A DNA stretch of 17,137 bases from NCBI GenBank assembly GCA_040752295.1, contig JBFMFE010000085.1:1-17137 (forward strand), in the 5' to 3' direction. This stretch comes from JBFMFE01 sp040752295 (GTDB lineage Bacteria; UBP15; UBA6099; JBFMBQ01). Of the stretch, positions 7,617-13,953 are shown one piece after another. Position 1 is the stretch's first letter. Each line of letters opens with the position of its first letter. Below the pieces are notes generated by a model. That model was not told the DNA's origin and did no database searches. It saw only the letters and a program-made list of their open reading frames with translations. The position numbers and the translations under genes were made by a program.

Positions 7617-8810
7617 GTGAGCGCTCCGATTGAAATAGCCGACGGCGTTTACTGCGTCGGCGTCAAGGACTGGAACGTCCGGAACTTCCACGGGTACACC
7701 ACCGCCCGGGGCACGTCGTACAACTCCTATCTCCTTCTTGACGAGAAGACGGTTTTAGTGGACACGGTCAAGTCCGGGTTCGCCGGGGAACTGCTTGAGA
7801 ACGTCTCCGCCGTCGTGGCGCCGTCGAAGATTGACCTCGTGATTTCCAACCACGCGGAGCCTGATCACTCCGGGTCGCTGCCCGCCGTGATGGCGGCGGC
7901 GCCGCGTGCCGCCGTCGTCGCGACGGCGAGGGGGAAAGACGCCCTCGAAAGGTACTACGCGGGGGCGTGGCGTTTCAACGTCGTCAAAACCGGCGACGAG
8001 GTCGAAACCGGCAAAAGGACGCTGCGGTTCATCGCCACGCCCATGCTCCACTGGCCGGACTCGATGTTCACGTACTCGCCCGACGACAGGCTGTTGTTCT
8101 CCATGGACGCGTTCGGACAGCACCTCGCCGCATCGGGGTACTTCGAGCGGGACGCCGCCCCGGGCGTTGTGATGGACGAGGCGAAAAAGTACTATGCGAA
8201 CATTCTCATGCACCTCGGGGGGCAGGTGGCGAAGGCGCTGAGGGAACTGGAAGGTCTTGCGGTGGAGACGATAGCGCCGGCGCACGGTCTGGTCTGGCGG
8301 GAGCGCGCGGGCGAGATCATAGAGATGTACAGGGGCTGGGCGGAGGGGAAGCGAGCGGCGAAGGTGCTCGTCGTGTACGACACGATGTGGGGGAGCACCG
8401 GCGCGATGGCGCAGGCGATAGCAGACGGGGCTGCGCGGTCGGGCGTGGACGTCCGCCTCATCGCCCTCGCGGTAAACGATCTCACGGACATAGCGACGGA
8501 GGTTCTCGACGCGGGCGCAGTGGCGGTCGGCTCCCCGACGCTCAACAACCGCATGATGCCGAACGTCGCCGCGTTTCTCACGTACGTCGGGGGGCTTAAA
8601 CCGAGGGGAAAGATCGGCGCCGCGTTCGGGTCGCACGGCTGGCGCGGAGGGGGCGCGAAGGAAGTGGACGAGGCGCTCGAAAATACAAGCATCGAGAGGG
8701 TGCGCGAGCCTCTCACGTGCGTTTACGCCCCCGACGCGGGGGTTCTCGATAGCTGCCGGGCGCTCGGGGCGTCGCTCGCGGAAGGCGCGCTGTCGCGGAG
8801 CGCGGAGTGA
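7617..8810 (+). CDS. fprA: A-type flavoprotein (FprA/ROO family O2 or NO reductase)
   Basis: A 397-residue cytoplasmic protein starting at GTG 7617, with AAGGAGA 6 nt upstream. The N-terminal half is a metallo-beta-lactamase-fold diiron domain. Its ligands are all visible at family positions: His79, Glu81, Asp83, His84 (HAEPDH), His145 (LHWPDS), Asp164 (SMDAFGQH) and His223 (PAHG). The C-terminal half (about 249-390) is a flavodoxin domain with the FMN phosphate loop YDTMWGSTGAMA and the GSPTLNNRMMPN loop. The family uses electrons from rubredoxin to reduce O2 to water or NO to N2O. A rubredoxin gene follows 48 nt downstream, which fits. The protein ends after the flavodoxin domain, with no fused rubredoxin or NADH-oxidoreductase module. 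O2 versus NO preference cannot be read from sequence. Confidence 0.95.
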   Translation: MSAPIEIADGVYCVGVKDWNVRNFHGYTTARGTSYNSYLLLDEKTVLVDTVKSGFAGELLENVSAVVAPSKIDLVISNHAEPDHSGSLPAVMAAAPRAAVVATARGKDALERYYAGAWRFNVVKTGDEVETGKRTLRFIATPMLHWPDSMFTYSPDDRLLFSMDAFGQHLAASGYFERDAAPGVVMDEAKKYYANILMHLGGQVAKALRELEGLAVETIAPAHGLVWRERAGEIIEMYRGWAEGKRAAKVLVVYDTMWGSTGAMAQAIADGAARSGVDVRLIALAVNDLTDIATEVLDAGAVAVGSPTLNNRMMPNVAAFLTYVGGLKPRGKIGAAFGSHGWRGGGAKEVDEALENTSIERVREPLTCVYAPDAGVLDSCRALGASLAEGALSRSAE

Positions 8811-8858
8811 AACGGACCGTTCGACGACCGGTGCGGCCCGGACGAAAGGGGACACGGT

Positions 8859-9020
8859 ATGGACAGGTACGAGTGCACCGTCTGCGGTTACATCTACGAC
8901 CCCGAAAAGGGCGATCCAGAAAACGGCGTGCCCCCCGGCACGCCCTTCGAGAAACTGCCGGACGACTGGGTGTGCCCCGAGTGCGGCGTGGGCAAGGACG
9001 AGTTTGAAAAAATAACCTGA
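8859..9020 (+). CDS. rub: Rubredoxin
   Basis: A 53-residue protein of the standard rubredoxin length. It has the two iron-binding knuckles CTVCGY (Cys6, Cys9) and CPECGV (Cys39, Cys42) and the conserved aromatic residues Tyr4, Tyr11, Tyr13, Phe30 and Trp37. AAGGGG precedes ATG 8859. Rubredoxin is a one-electron carrier with a single Fe(Cys)4 centre; between fprA and the diiron proteins it is the obvious donor for the flavoprotein, the rubrerythrins and the superoxide reductase. Every conserved residue expected is present. Confidence 0.97.
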   Translation: MDRYECTVCGYIYDPEKGDPENGVPPGTPFEKLPDDWVCPECGVGKDEFEKIT

Positions 9021-9059
9021 ACCCGGCACTGGAGCCACGGCGCCGGAAAGGAGAATTCC

Positions 9060-9566
9060 ATGACGGAATATTCGAGCTTTGACGCGCTGCGAAAGGCGCT
9101 GGATTTCGAGGAAGAGGGAATTAAATACTACACCACCGCGAGGGAAAGGACGGAGCATCCGTCTGCGCGAAGCGTCTTCGGGATGCTCATCGAACAGGAG
9201 CGGACGCACGTCGAATACCTCTCGCTTCTTCACGAGAGGCTGAAAGCGCAGGACAAATGGCCGAGGGAAGTGACCGTTAATCTCGAAAAGGACTTCAAGC
9301 CCCTCTTCAGGGACGCGGCGGGGGAAGTGGACGACAGGGTGAAAATAACGACCAACGAATTAGAGGCGCTCGCATTCGCCGTTGAGATGGAGAACAGGGG
9401 GCGAGAGATGTACGACCAGTTGAGCGGAGCGGCTTCGGACCCGCTCGAGAAGGAGTTCTACGACATTTCAGCGCGGTGGGAGCAGAATCACGCCGAGTTC
9501 GTTGAAAGCTTCTACAACTACTCCGAGGACATGGGGTTGAGGACGGAAGGCGATTCGGGGCTGTAA
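9060..9566 (+). CDS. Ferritin-like diiron protein (rubrerythrin-related, no rubredoxin domain)
   Basis: A 168-residue protein; AAGGAG lies 6 nt before ATG 9060. It is a four-helix-bundle ferritin-like protein of the rubrerythrin-related type. The first helix pair gives Glu18/Glu19 (DFEEEG) and Glu47-x-x-His50 (EQERTH); the second gives Glu109/Glu111 (AVEMENRG) and Glu141-x-x-His144 (WEQNH). These are the six ligands needed for a diiron site. No Cys pairs follow, so it lacks the C-terminal rubredoxin domain of classical rubrerythrin. It is in line with fprA and rubredoxin. A peroxide- or O2-handling role, or iron handling, is inferred from the cluster; the exact reaction is unknown. Confidence 0.8.
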   Translation: MTEYSSFDALRKALDFEEEGIKYYTTARERTEHPSARSVFGMLIEQERTHVEYLSLLHERLKAQDKWPREVTVNLEKDFKPLFRDAAGEVDDRVKITTNELEALAFAVEMENRGREMYDQLSGAASDPLEKEFYDISARWEQNHAEFVESFYNYSEDMGLRTEGDSGL

Positions 9567-9803
9567 TTTTTCATCCCGGGAACAAATCCGCGCCGCTGAT
9601 GTTATATGAATACGATGGTCGCGTCATTTTCCGGATTTCGGATGAACAAGCGCGCATTTCGCCCGGCGCCGGTCGTCGCGACGACGGACGGATCAGCGAA
9701 CGGCGTACGGCGCGGGACCGCCCGCGGCGGGCGCGATCGCGGGCGATGCGGAGCCTGCGCGTGAAAAATTTCAATGGAAAACGATGAAGGAGGGAGATGA
9801 GCA
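9567..9803. other. GC-rich gap with three perfect palindromes upstream of the rubrerythrins
   Basis: CCGGCGCCGG (9663-9672) is directly followed by TCGTCGCGACGA (9673-9684), and CGCGATCGCG lies at 9732-9741. No gene is convincing here. The palindromes may be regulator sites for the rubrerythrins, or simply a product of high GC. Confidence 0.4.
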
Positions 9804-10352
9804 ATGCACGACATGACAGCCGGAAACCTCCGGAGCGCCTGCGGCGGGGAATCAATGGCGCACATGAGGTACGTCGCGTGGGGCGACAGGGCGGAGGAGG
9901 AGGGGTACCCGAACGTGGCGAGGCTTTTCCGGGCGATATCGTTTGCCGAGCGGGTTCACGCGACGAACCACTTCACGGAGCTGAAAGACCAGGCGGGAGC
10001 GTTTTCAGTCACCTCCGGAGGCATTTTCGGGTTGGGCGCAACGTCCGAGAATCTCGCGGGCGCCATCGCTGGGGAGAGGTTCGAGATCGAGGAGATGTAT
10101 CCGGTTTACCTCAACGCCGCGAAGTTCCAGGGCGAAAAGGGCGCGGAGATCAGTTTCGGCTACGCGCTCTCGGCGGAGAAGATACACGCGGAGATGTACG
10201 GCAACGCCAGGAAAGCGGTCGAGGGTGGAAAGGACCTGGTGATCGGTCCCGTGCAGATATGCACGAACTGCGGGCACACCGCCGAGGGGGACGCCCCGGA
10301 CTTCTGCCCCGTCTGCGGCGTACCGAAAGACAGGTTCAGGAGGTTCGCGTGA
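9804..10352 (+). CDS. Rubrerythrin-family protein (divergent paralog)
   Basis: A 182-residue protein with AGGAGGGAG upstream of ATG 9804. The N-terminal ferritin-like bundle carries diiron ligands Glu16 (GGESMA), Glu49 and His52 (FAERVH), Glu91 and Glu94 (AGERFE), and Glu125 and His128 (SAEKIH). A C-terminal rubredoxin-like module carries Cys153, Cys156, Cys168 and Cys171 (CTNCGH...CPVCG) with a short loop. This is the rubrerythrin layout: a diiron peroxidase fed by a built-in Fe(Cys)4 centre. It differs clearly from the second copy 47 nt downstream, so the pair is old paralogs rather than a recent duplication. Expected role: NAD(P)H/rubredoxin-dependent reduction of H2O2 in the cytoplasm. 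A 237-nt gap upstream may hold its own promoter. Confidence 0.9.
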   Translation: MHDMTAGNLRSACGGESMAHMRYVAWGDRAEEEGYPNVARLFRAISFAERVHATNHFTELKDQAGAFSVTSGGIFGLGATSENLAGAIAGERFEIEEMYPVYLNAAKFQGEKGAEISFGYALSAEKIHAEMYGNARKAVEGGKDLVIGPVQICTNCGHTAEGDAPDFCPVCGVPKDRFRRFA

Positions 10353-10399
10353 GGGATTGAACGTCGTCGTTCATACAAGTTAGAAGGGAGGAATTCAAG

Positions 10400-10972
10400 A
10401 TGGGACTGAAGGGCACGCGCACGGAAAGAAACCTTCTCACCGCCTTCGCGGGGGAATCGCAGGCGCGCAACCGGTACACGTATTTCGCGAGCGCCGCCAG
10501 AAAGGAGGGCTTCGTCCAGATCGCCGACGTCTTCGAGGAAACGGCGAACCACGAAAAGGAGCACGCGAAGCGCCTCTTCAAGCTCCTCGAGGGGGGCGAC
10601 GTGGAGATCGCCGCCGCCTTTCCCGCGGGCGTCATCGGCGAGACCGCCGCGAACCTCAAGGCGGCGGCAGCCGGGGAAAACTACGAGTGGACGGAGATGT
10701 ACCCCGGCTTCGCGAAGACGGCGAGGGAGGAAGGCTTCGGCGACGTCGCCAACATCCTCGAGGCGATAGCCGTCGCCGAAAAGCAACACGAGAGGCGGTA
10801 CATCGGGCTGCTCGCGAACGTGAAGGGCGGCACGGTTTTCAAAAAGGACAAGCCCGTCGCGTGGCGCTGCCGCAACTGCGGATATCTGCACGAGGGGAAG
10901 GAAGCGCCGGACAGGTGCCCCGCGTGCGATCATCCGAGGGCGCACTACGAGATACTGGCTGAGAACTGGTGA
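10400..10972 (+). CDS. rbr: Rubrerythrin
   Basis: A 190-residue protein, the classical rubrerythrin length; GGGAGG lies 8 nt before ATG 10400. The diiron ligands fall one residue before the Desulfovibrio vulgaris numbering: Glu19, Glu52, His55, Glu93, Glu96, Glu127 and His130. The C-terminal rubredoxin domain has Cys157, Cys160 (CRNCGY), Cys173 and Cys176 (CPACD). It reduces hydrogen peroxide to water using electrons from rubredoxin. It sits between the divergent paralog and the truncated ferritin-like ORF plus desulfoferrodoxin, completing the superoxide-to-water route. Nothing is missing. Confidence 0.96.
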   Translation: MGLKGTRTERNLLTAFAGESQARNRYTYFASAARKEGFVQIADVFEETANHEKEHAKRLFKLLEGGDVEIAAAFPAGVIGETAANLKAAAAGENYEWTEMYPGFAKTAREEGFGDVANILEAIAVAEKQHERRYIGLLANVKGGTVFKKDKPVAWRCRNCGYLHEGKEAPDRCPACDHPRAHYEILAENW

Positions 10973-10976
10973 GAGA

Positions 10977-10991
10977 CCCGCCGGCGGCGGG
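10977..10991 (+). terminator. GC-rich hairpin after rubrerythrin
   Basis: CCCGCC-GGC-GGCGGG, a perfect 6-bp stem, starts 4 nt after the stop codon. No T-tract follows, so it is at best a weak or Rho-assisted stop, or an mRNA 3'-end stabiliser. Confidence 0.25.
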
Positions 10992-11032
10992 CAAACGCGA
11001 AGGACGCGCGCAGGGAGGGAAAGGAGAGAGGG

Positions 11033-11038
11033 TATAAT
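11033..11038 (+). promoter_or_regulatory. -10 element before the truncated ORF and desulfoferrodoxin
   Basis: A perfect TATAAT preceded by GG lies in the gap after rubrerythrin, 34 nt before the next ATG. No -35 match is seen at 16-18 nt. It would let the superoxide reductase be transcribed separately from the rubrerythrins. Confidence 0.35.
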
Positions 11039-11072
11039 TTCCCACGGTAAAGGCGGCGAAAGGAGAACGGGG

Positions 11073-11213
11073 ATGGGCGACTGGAAATCCGTTGACGAGG
11101 TTCTGGAGTATGCCATCGGCAAGGAAGAGGAAGCGATACGGTTCTACACCGACCTTGCTGAGAGGGTGACGGTACCGGGCATGAAGGAAGTGCTTCAACA
11201 GTTCGCGCTCTAA
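11073..11213 (+). pseudogene. Truncated ferritin-like (rubrerythrin-type) ORF, 46 codons
   Basis: Starts at ATG 11073 with AAAGGAG upstream. The 46 residues match the opening helix of a rubrerythrin-type ferritin-like protein: SVDEVLEYAIGKEEEAIRFY followed by DLAERVTVPGMKEVLQQFAL-stop. The stop codon falls exactly where the family's ExxH ligand motif should begin, so only the first metal-binding glutamates remain and no diiron site can form alone. Desulfoferrodoxin begins 27 nt later, and no remainder of the domain is visible in any frame between them, so this looks like an internal deletion rather than a frameshift. The intact ribosome-binding site and uninterrupted frame leave open a small helical protein or a role in translating the next gene. 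Confidence 0.6.
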
Positions 11214-11240
11214 ATCCAACGGGCGGGAGGAGGCATCATC

Positions 11241-11615
11241 ATGACTGAAAAACTCCAGGTTTACAAGTGCGGCACATGCGGCAACATCGCGGAGCTTCTC
11301 CACGGCGGCAAGGGCGACCTTGTGTGCTGCGGCGAGCCCATGGCGGTTCAGGTCGAAAACACGGTGGACGCCTCGAAGGAAAAACACGTCCCCGTCGTCG
11401 AAAAAACCGATGCCGGCGTCAGGGTCAAGGTCGGAAGCGTACCGCACCCCATGGTCCCGGAGCATTACATCGAGTGGGTACAGGTGAACGCCGGGGGGAA
11501 GTCGTACCGCCGGTTCCTCAATCCGGGCGAATCGCCGGAGGCGGAGTTCAGCATCGAGGCGGAGGGCATCACGGCTCGCGAGTACTGCAACCTGCACGGG
11601 CTGTGGAAGTCCTGA
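11241..11615 (+). CDS. dfx: Desulfoferrodoxin (2Fe superoxide reductase)
   Basis: A 124-residue protein; GGAGGAGG precedes ATG 11241. The N-terminal desulforedoxin domain has the four Cys of centre I (Cys10, Cys13, Cys29, Cys30). The superoxide reductase domain has the catalytic Glu47-Lys48 and all centre II ligands at their usual spacing: His49 (EKHVPV), His69 (PHPM), His75 (EHYIEW), Cys116 and His119 (CNLHG). It reduces superoxide to H2O2 with electrons from rubredoxin; the H2O2 would be removed by the rubrerythrins upstream. It is the last gene of the oxygen-defence island, and its stop codon abuts a repeat-bounded element. Confidence 0.97.
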   Translation: MTEKLQVYKCGTCGNIAELLHGGKGDLVCCGEPMAVQVENTVDASKEKHVPVVEKTDAGVRVKVGSVPHPMVPEHYIEWVQVNAGGKSYRRFLNPGESPEAEFSIEAEGITAREYCNLHGLWKS

Positions 11616-11779
11616 TGTAGTGTTACAGTAACGGCTTTACAACGAAAATTTCGGGCACGGGCGCGGGTATGGACACGGGCAGGGGCACGGGCAGGGGCAC
11701 GGAAAAATCAAAGAAAAAAGGTTTACGGACGACGTTGATGGGCAACGGTTCATTGTAAAGGTTTGATGGAAACACTACA
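11616..11779. mobile_element. MITE-like 164-bp element with imperfect terminal inverted repeats
   Basis: The left end reads TGTAGTGTT (11616-11624), 10 variable nt, then CTTTACAACGAA (11635-11646). The right end, read inward on the minus strand, is TGTAGTGTT (11779-11771), 10 variable nt, then CTTTACAATGAA (11760-11749). The two blocks have identical spacing, with one mismatch in 21 fixed positions. The inside has no ORF, a GC-rich tandem repeat and an A-rich stretch. This is the layout of a non-autonomous transposable element. No target-site duplication is evident: the flanks are CCTGA on the left and CTAAC on the right. I cannot name the parent IS family. Confidence 0.55.
11674..11702 (+). 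repeat. Tandem 12-bp repeat CACGGGCAGGGG, about 2.4 copies
   Basis: CACGGGCAGGGG at 11674-11685 and 11686-11697, then CACGG. The preceding CGGGCACGGGCGCGGGTATGGA is a degenerate extension of the same pattern. It lies inside the inverted-repeat-bounded element and is purine-rich on the plus strand. Confidence 0.75.
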
Positions 11780-11977
11780 CTAACAATCACCATCCGCCGG
11801 AAAACACACGAGCGGGCGCAGTTTCAACAGGGTTCAGTTTCAGGTTTGCGCGGTCGTGCGGAATGGAGACGCCGCGCGCGCCGCGAACGGACAGGGAGTA
11901 GGGAGGGAGGGATTTTCGGCGCGGCGGGCGAAACGCGCTTTACACGTGCTAAAATGAGTCGTCAGGACGGCGACGGG
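11780..11977. other. Leader region of the ATP synthase operon
   Basis: About 200 nt with no gene. CAGTTTCA is repeated within 11819-11843. A purine-rich run (AGGGAGTAGGGAGGGAGG) precedes TTTACACGTGCTAAAATGAG at about 11939, where TAAAAT could serve as a -10. No convincing -35 is seen, so the operon promoter is not fixed by inspection. Confidence 0.4.
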
Positions 11978-12223
11978 ATGAAAAAGCCCGGCGGAAAAGC
12001 GGACGGTCCGGAAGAGGAATGGAAGACGCGCCGCAGCATAGGATTGTACAGCGGCATACCGTGGACGCTCGTGGCGGGTTTGCTGATCGGTTACGGTCTG
12101 GGGTCGCTGCTTGAGAGGAAATACCACACGGGGGGTGTTTTACTCGGGGTCACGATGCTTTTCTGCGTCGGTGTGGCGCTGTACAGTATTCTCAGGACGA
12201 TTATCAAAGAAAGCGATAAATAA
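11978..12223 (+). CDS. atpZ: AtpZ/AtpI-type small membrane protein of the ATP synthase operon
   Basis: An 81-residue protein from ATG 11978, chosen because AGGACGG lies 7 nt upstream; ATG 11954 in the same frame would add 8 residues but has no ribosome-binding site. A charged N-terminal tail (KKPGGK...EEEWKTRR) precedes two transmembrane helices (about 26-45 and 52-73), the first with the GYGLGSLLERK pattern of AtpZ proteins (Gly-rich helix followed by a charged turn). AtpZ/AtpI proteins lead many F-type ATP synthase operons and are linked to c-ring assembly and Mg2+ supply. The next gene, also AtpI-like, starts 9 nt later. Confidence 0.75.
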   Translation: MKKPGGKADGPEEEWKTRRSIGLYSGIPWTLVAGLLIGYGLGSLLERKYHTGGVLLGVTMLFCVGVALYSILRTIIKESDK

Positions 12224-12232
12224 ACGGGCATA

Positions 12233-12676
12233 ATGGAGTCCGAACAAGAGATAAAACCGCAGGAGACCCCTTCTCAGGCGAAGGCGACGGGAATCGTTGA
12301 AAATCAATCGCTTGACAACAATTTTATAAACCGTGTAATATTTACGACAATTTGGTTGACGGCGCTTGTATGTTTTTTTCTTCTGATATACAGGGTGTCG
12401 CCCCGGTTCCGGTGGGGTTTCCTCATAGGCTCGGCGTGCGGCACATCCAACCTGTACTTCCTGAAAATGGTGATCACCTCGTTTGTGACACCGGGGAAGA
12501 AGAACTGGACAGCCGGGATAACGGGCGCGGCGCTTTTGCACGCGGCGGTCGGAGTTTTCCTTTACGCCGTATACCTGGGGCGGTGGAGTCCCTGGGCACT
12601 ATTAACGGGTTTTTCACTGTTCATGCTCACGGCTTTTCTGAAGGCGGCGGGAATGGCGATAACGCAGAGGGAATGA
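12233..12676 (+). CDS. atpI: ATP synthase protein I (AtpI)
   Basis: A 147-residue membrane protein from ATG 12233 with no strong ribosome-binding site, so translation is probably coupled to the gene 9 nt upstream. A polar N-terminal tail of about 30 residues is followed by four hydrophobic helices (about 35-53, 58-77, 90-112 and 118-138). The second ends in the Gly-x-x-x-Asn-Leu pattern (GSACGTSNLYFLKM) characteristic of ATP_synt_I proteins. The family helps assemble the c-ring and is found directly before atpB, as here. It is not part of the finished enzyme. The low sequence conservation of AtpI makes position as important as motif for this call. Confidence 0.8.
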   Translation: MESEQEIKPQETPSQAKATGIVENQSLDNNFINRVIFTTIWLTALVCFFLLIYRVSPRFRWGFLIGSACGTSNLYFLKMVITSFVTPGKKNWTAGITGAALLHAAVGVFLYAVYLGRWSPWALLTGFSLFMLTAFLKAAGMAITQRE

Positions 12677-12691
12677 GGGCGAGTGTGACAG

Positions 12692-13555
12692 ATGTCCTCG
12701 GCTCATGACGCAGCCGGACCTGCCGCCGCCGTTCGCGGAGCGGAGCATCTGGGGGGCGCCGTACACGGCGCGTCTCATGCGCCGGGCGCGGCGAGCGCCG
12801 CCGCGGAGCACGCGGGCGGACACGCGGTCCCCGAATTAGACAACTTTCTGACGATACTCCAGAAGCAGTTCGGCGGGGTTTTCGACGCGCTTGTTCACTA
12901 CCAGGACGCCGTTTTCGCCGGCATCGTGATTCTCATGCTTTCCATCGTCGCCGTCGCGGCGTCGCGCAGGCTCAGAAAAATCCCGACCGGGTTTCAGTGC
13001 CTCCTCGAGTTCTACGTCAAATCAATGGACGATTTCGCGCGTGGAGTGATCGGCGAGAGATACGGCAGGGGATTCGCCCCGTACGTCGGCACGCTCTTCC
13101 TGTACATCGTCTGCATGAACTACATGGGATTCATCCCGTTCATGAAGGCGCCCATAGCGTTGAACATCAACGTCCCGCTCGCGCTGGCGATCGTCACGCT
13201 TATAACCGTCCACTATCACGGAATCAGGAGCAACGGTCTGATTAACTACCTGAAGCATTTCATCGGCGATCCCTGGTGGATGTTCCCGATAATGACGCCG
13301 ATCCACGTGATGGAGGAATTCGCGATCAAGCCGGGGAGCCTCACACTGCGTCTTTTCGGAAACATCACGGGCGAGGACGTCGTCATTGCCGTGCTCGTCA
13401 TCCTGACGGCAGGAGCTTTGCCAGCGTTCCTTCCCATTCCCGTTCAGGCGCTTTTTTATCCGCTCGCGCTGCTGTTCGGTCTGCTTCAGGCGTTCGTTTT
13501 CACGATTCTCAGTGCGGTTTACATCCTTCAGATGACGCCGCACGGGGAGCATTGA
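12692..13555 (+). CDS. atpB: F-type ATP synthase subunit a
   Basis: A 287-residue inner-membrane subunit forming the two proton half-channels. The essential arginine is Arg220 in LRLFGNITGED, equivalent to E. coli Arg210. Other family marks are YVGTLFLYIVCMNYMGFIPF and the C-terminal PIPVQALFYPLALLFGLLQAFVF helix pair. The start ATG 12692 is the only usable one before the conserved part. It gives an N-terminal extension (1-45) rich in Ala, Gly and His, with six His (5, 19, 25, 29, 40, 44), which would face the periplasm. The gene is 15 nt after atpI and its stop overlaps a tiny ATG-initiated ORF. Confidence 0.96.
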   Translation: MSSAHDAAGPAAAVRGAEHLGGAVHGASHAPGAASAAAEHAGGHAVPELDNFLTILQKQFGGVFDALVHYQDAVFAGIVILMLSIVAVAASRRLRKIPTGFQCLLEFYVKSMDDFARGVIGERYGRGFAPYVGTLFLYIVCMNYMGFIPFMKAPIALNINVPLALAIVTLITVHYHGIRSNGLINYLKHFIGDPWWMFPIMTPIHVMEEFAIKPGSLTLRLFGNITGEDVVIAVLVILTAGALPAFLPIPVQALFYPLALLFGLLQAFVFTILSAVYILQMTPHGEH

Positions 13556-13653
13556 TGACACAGGTCGCGGTGATACCGCCCGAAGGACGGCTGAAGCGGG
13601 CATCGGGATAAAACGGAAACGAATTTATACGTCGTGAGAAAGGAGGAAACCGC

Positions 13654-13887
13654 ATGGAACCGGCAACACTGTTGGGGCTTGCGCTGCCTCTCGGAGTCGG
13701 CATAGCGGCGCTGGGGTCGGCATTCGGACTCGGACGCGCCGTCGCGGCGGCGATGGACGCCATCGGAAGGCAGCCCGAAGCGAGCGGCAAAATTCAGACC
13801 GCGATGATCATCGGGTGCGCCCTCATCGAGGCTCTCACGATCTACGCGCTCGTTACCGTGTTCGTGTTGATGGGAAAAGTCGGTTGA
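13654..13887 (+). CDS. atpE: F-type ATP synthase subunit c
   Basis: A 77-residue hairpin of two transmembrane helices joined by the conserved polar loop RQPEAS (39-44). The ion-carrying carboxylate is Glu59 (CALIEALTIYALV). The Gln of helix 1 and the Ser after the Glu that mark Na+-binding rings are replaced here by Leu and Ala, so H+ coupling is the better reading. A full AAGGAGG precedes ATG 13654, consistent with the high copy number of c per enzyme. Helix 1 is rich in small Gly/Ala residues as required for ring packing. Confidence 0.96.
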   Translation: MEPATLLGLALPLGVGIAALGSAFGLGRAVAAAMDAIGRQPEASGKIQTAMIIGCALIEALTIYALVTVFVLMGKVG

Positions 13888-13953
13888 ACTTTTCCGGCGC
13901 GCGAAAACGTGGGATCCGGTTAGCGGAATCTCAGGACTCCATGGAGGCTTACC

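Noticed and set aside
7755..9233. 492-codon open frame on the minus strand across fprA, rubredoxin and the ferritin-like gene
   Set aside because: It is antisense to three genes with complete motifs, is Arg/His/Pro-rich as expected from high-GC shadow frames, and matches no family.
9797..10360. 187-codon frame in another phase over the divergent rubrerythrin
   Set aside because: Gly/Arg-rich shadow; the overlapping frame from 9804 has all the rubrerythrin ligands and Cys pairs.
10160..11122. 320-codon minus-strand frame across the rubrerythrins
   Set aside because: Antisense to rbr genes with all metal ligands present; composition is that of a shadow.
11674..11702. Tandem repeat considered as a CRISPR array
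   Set aside because: Units are 12 bp, contiguous and without spacers, and no cas gene is present.
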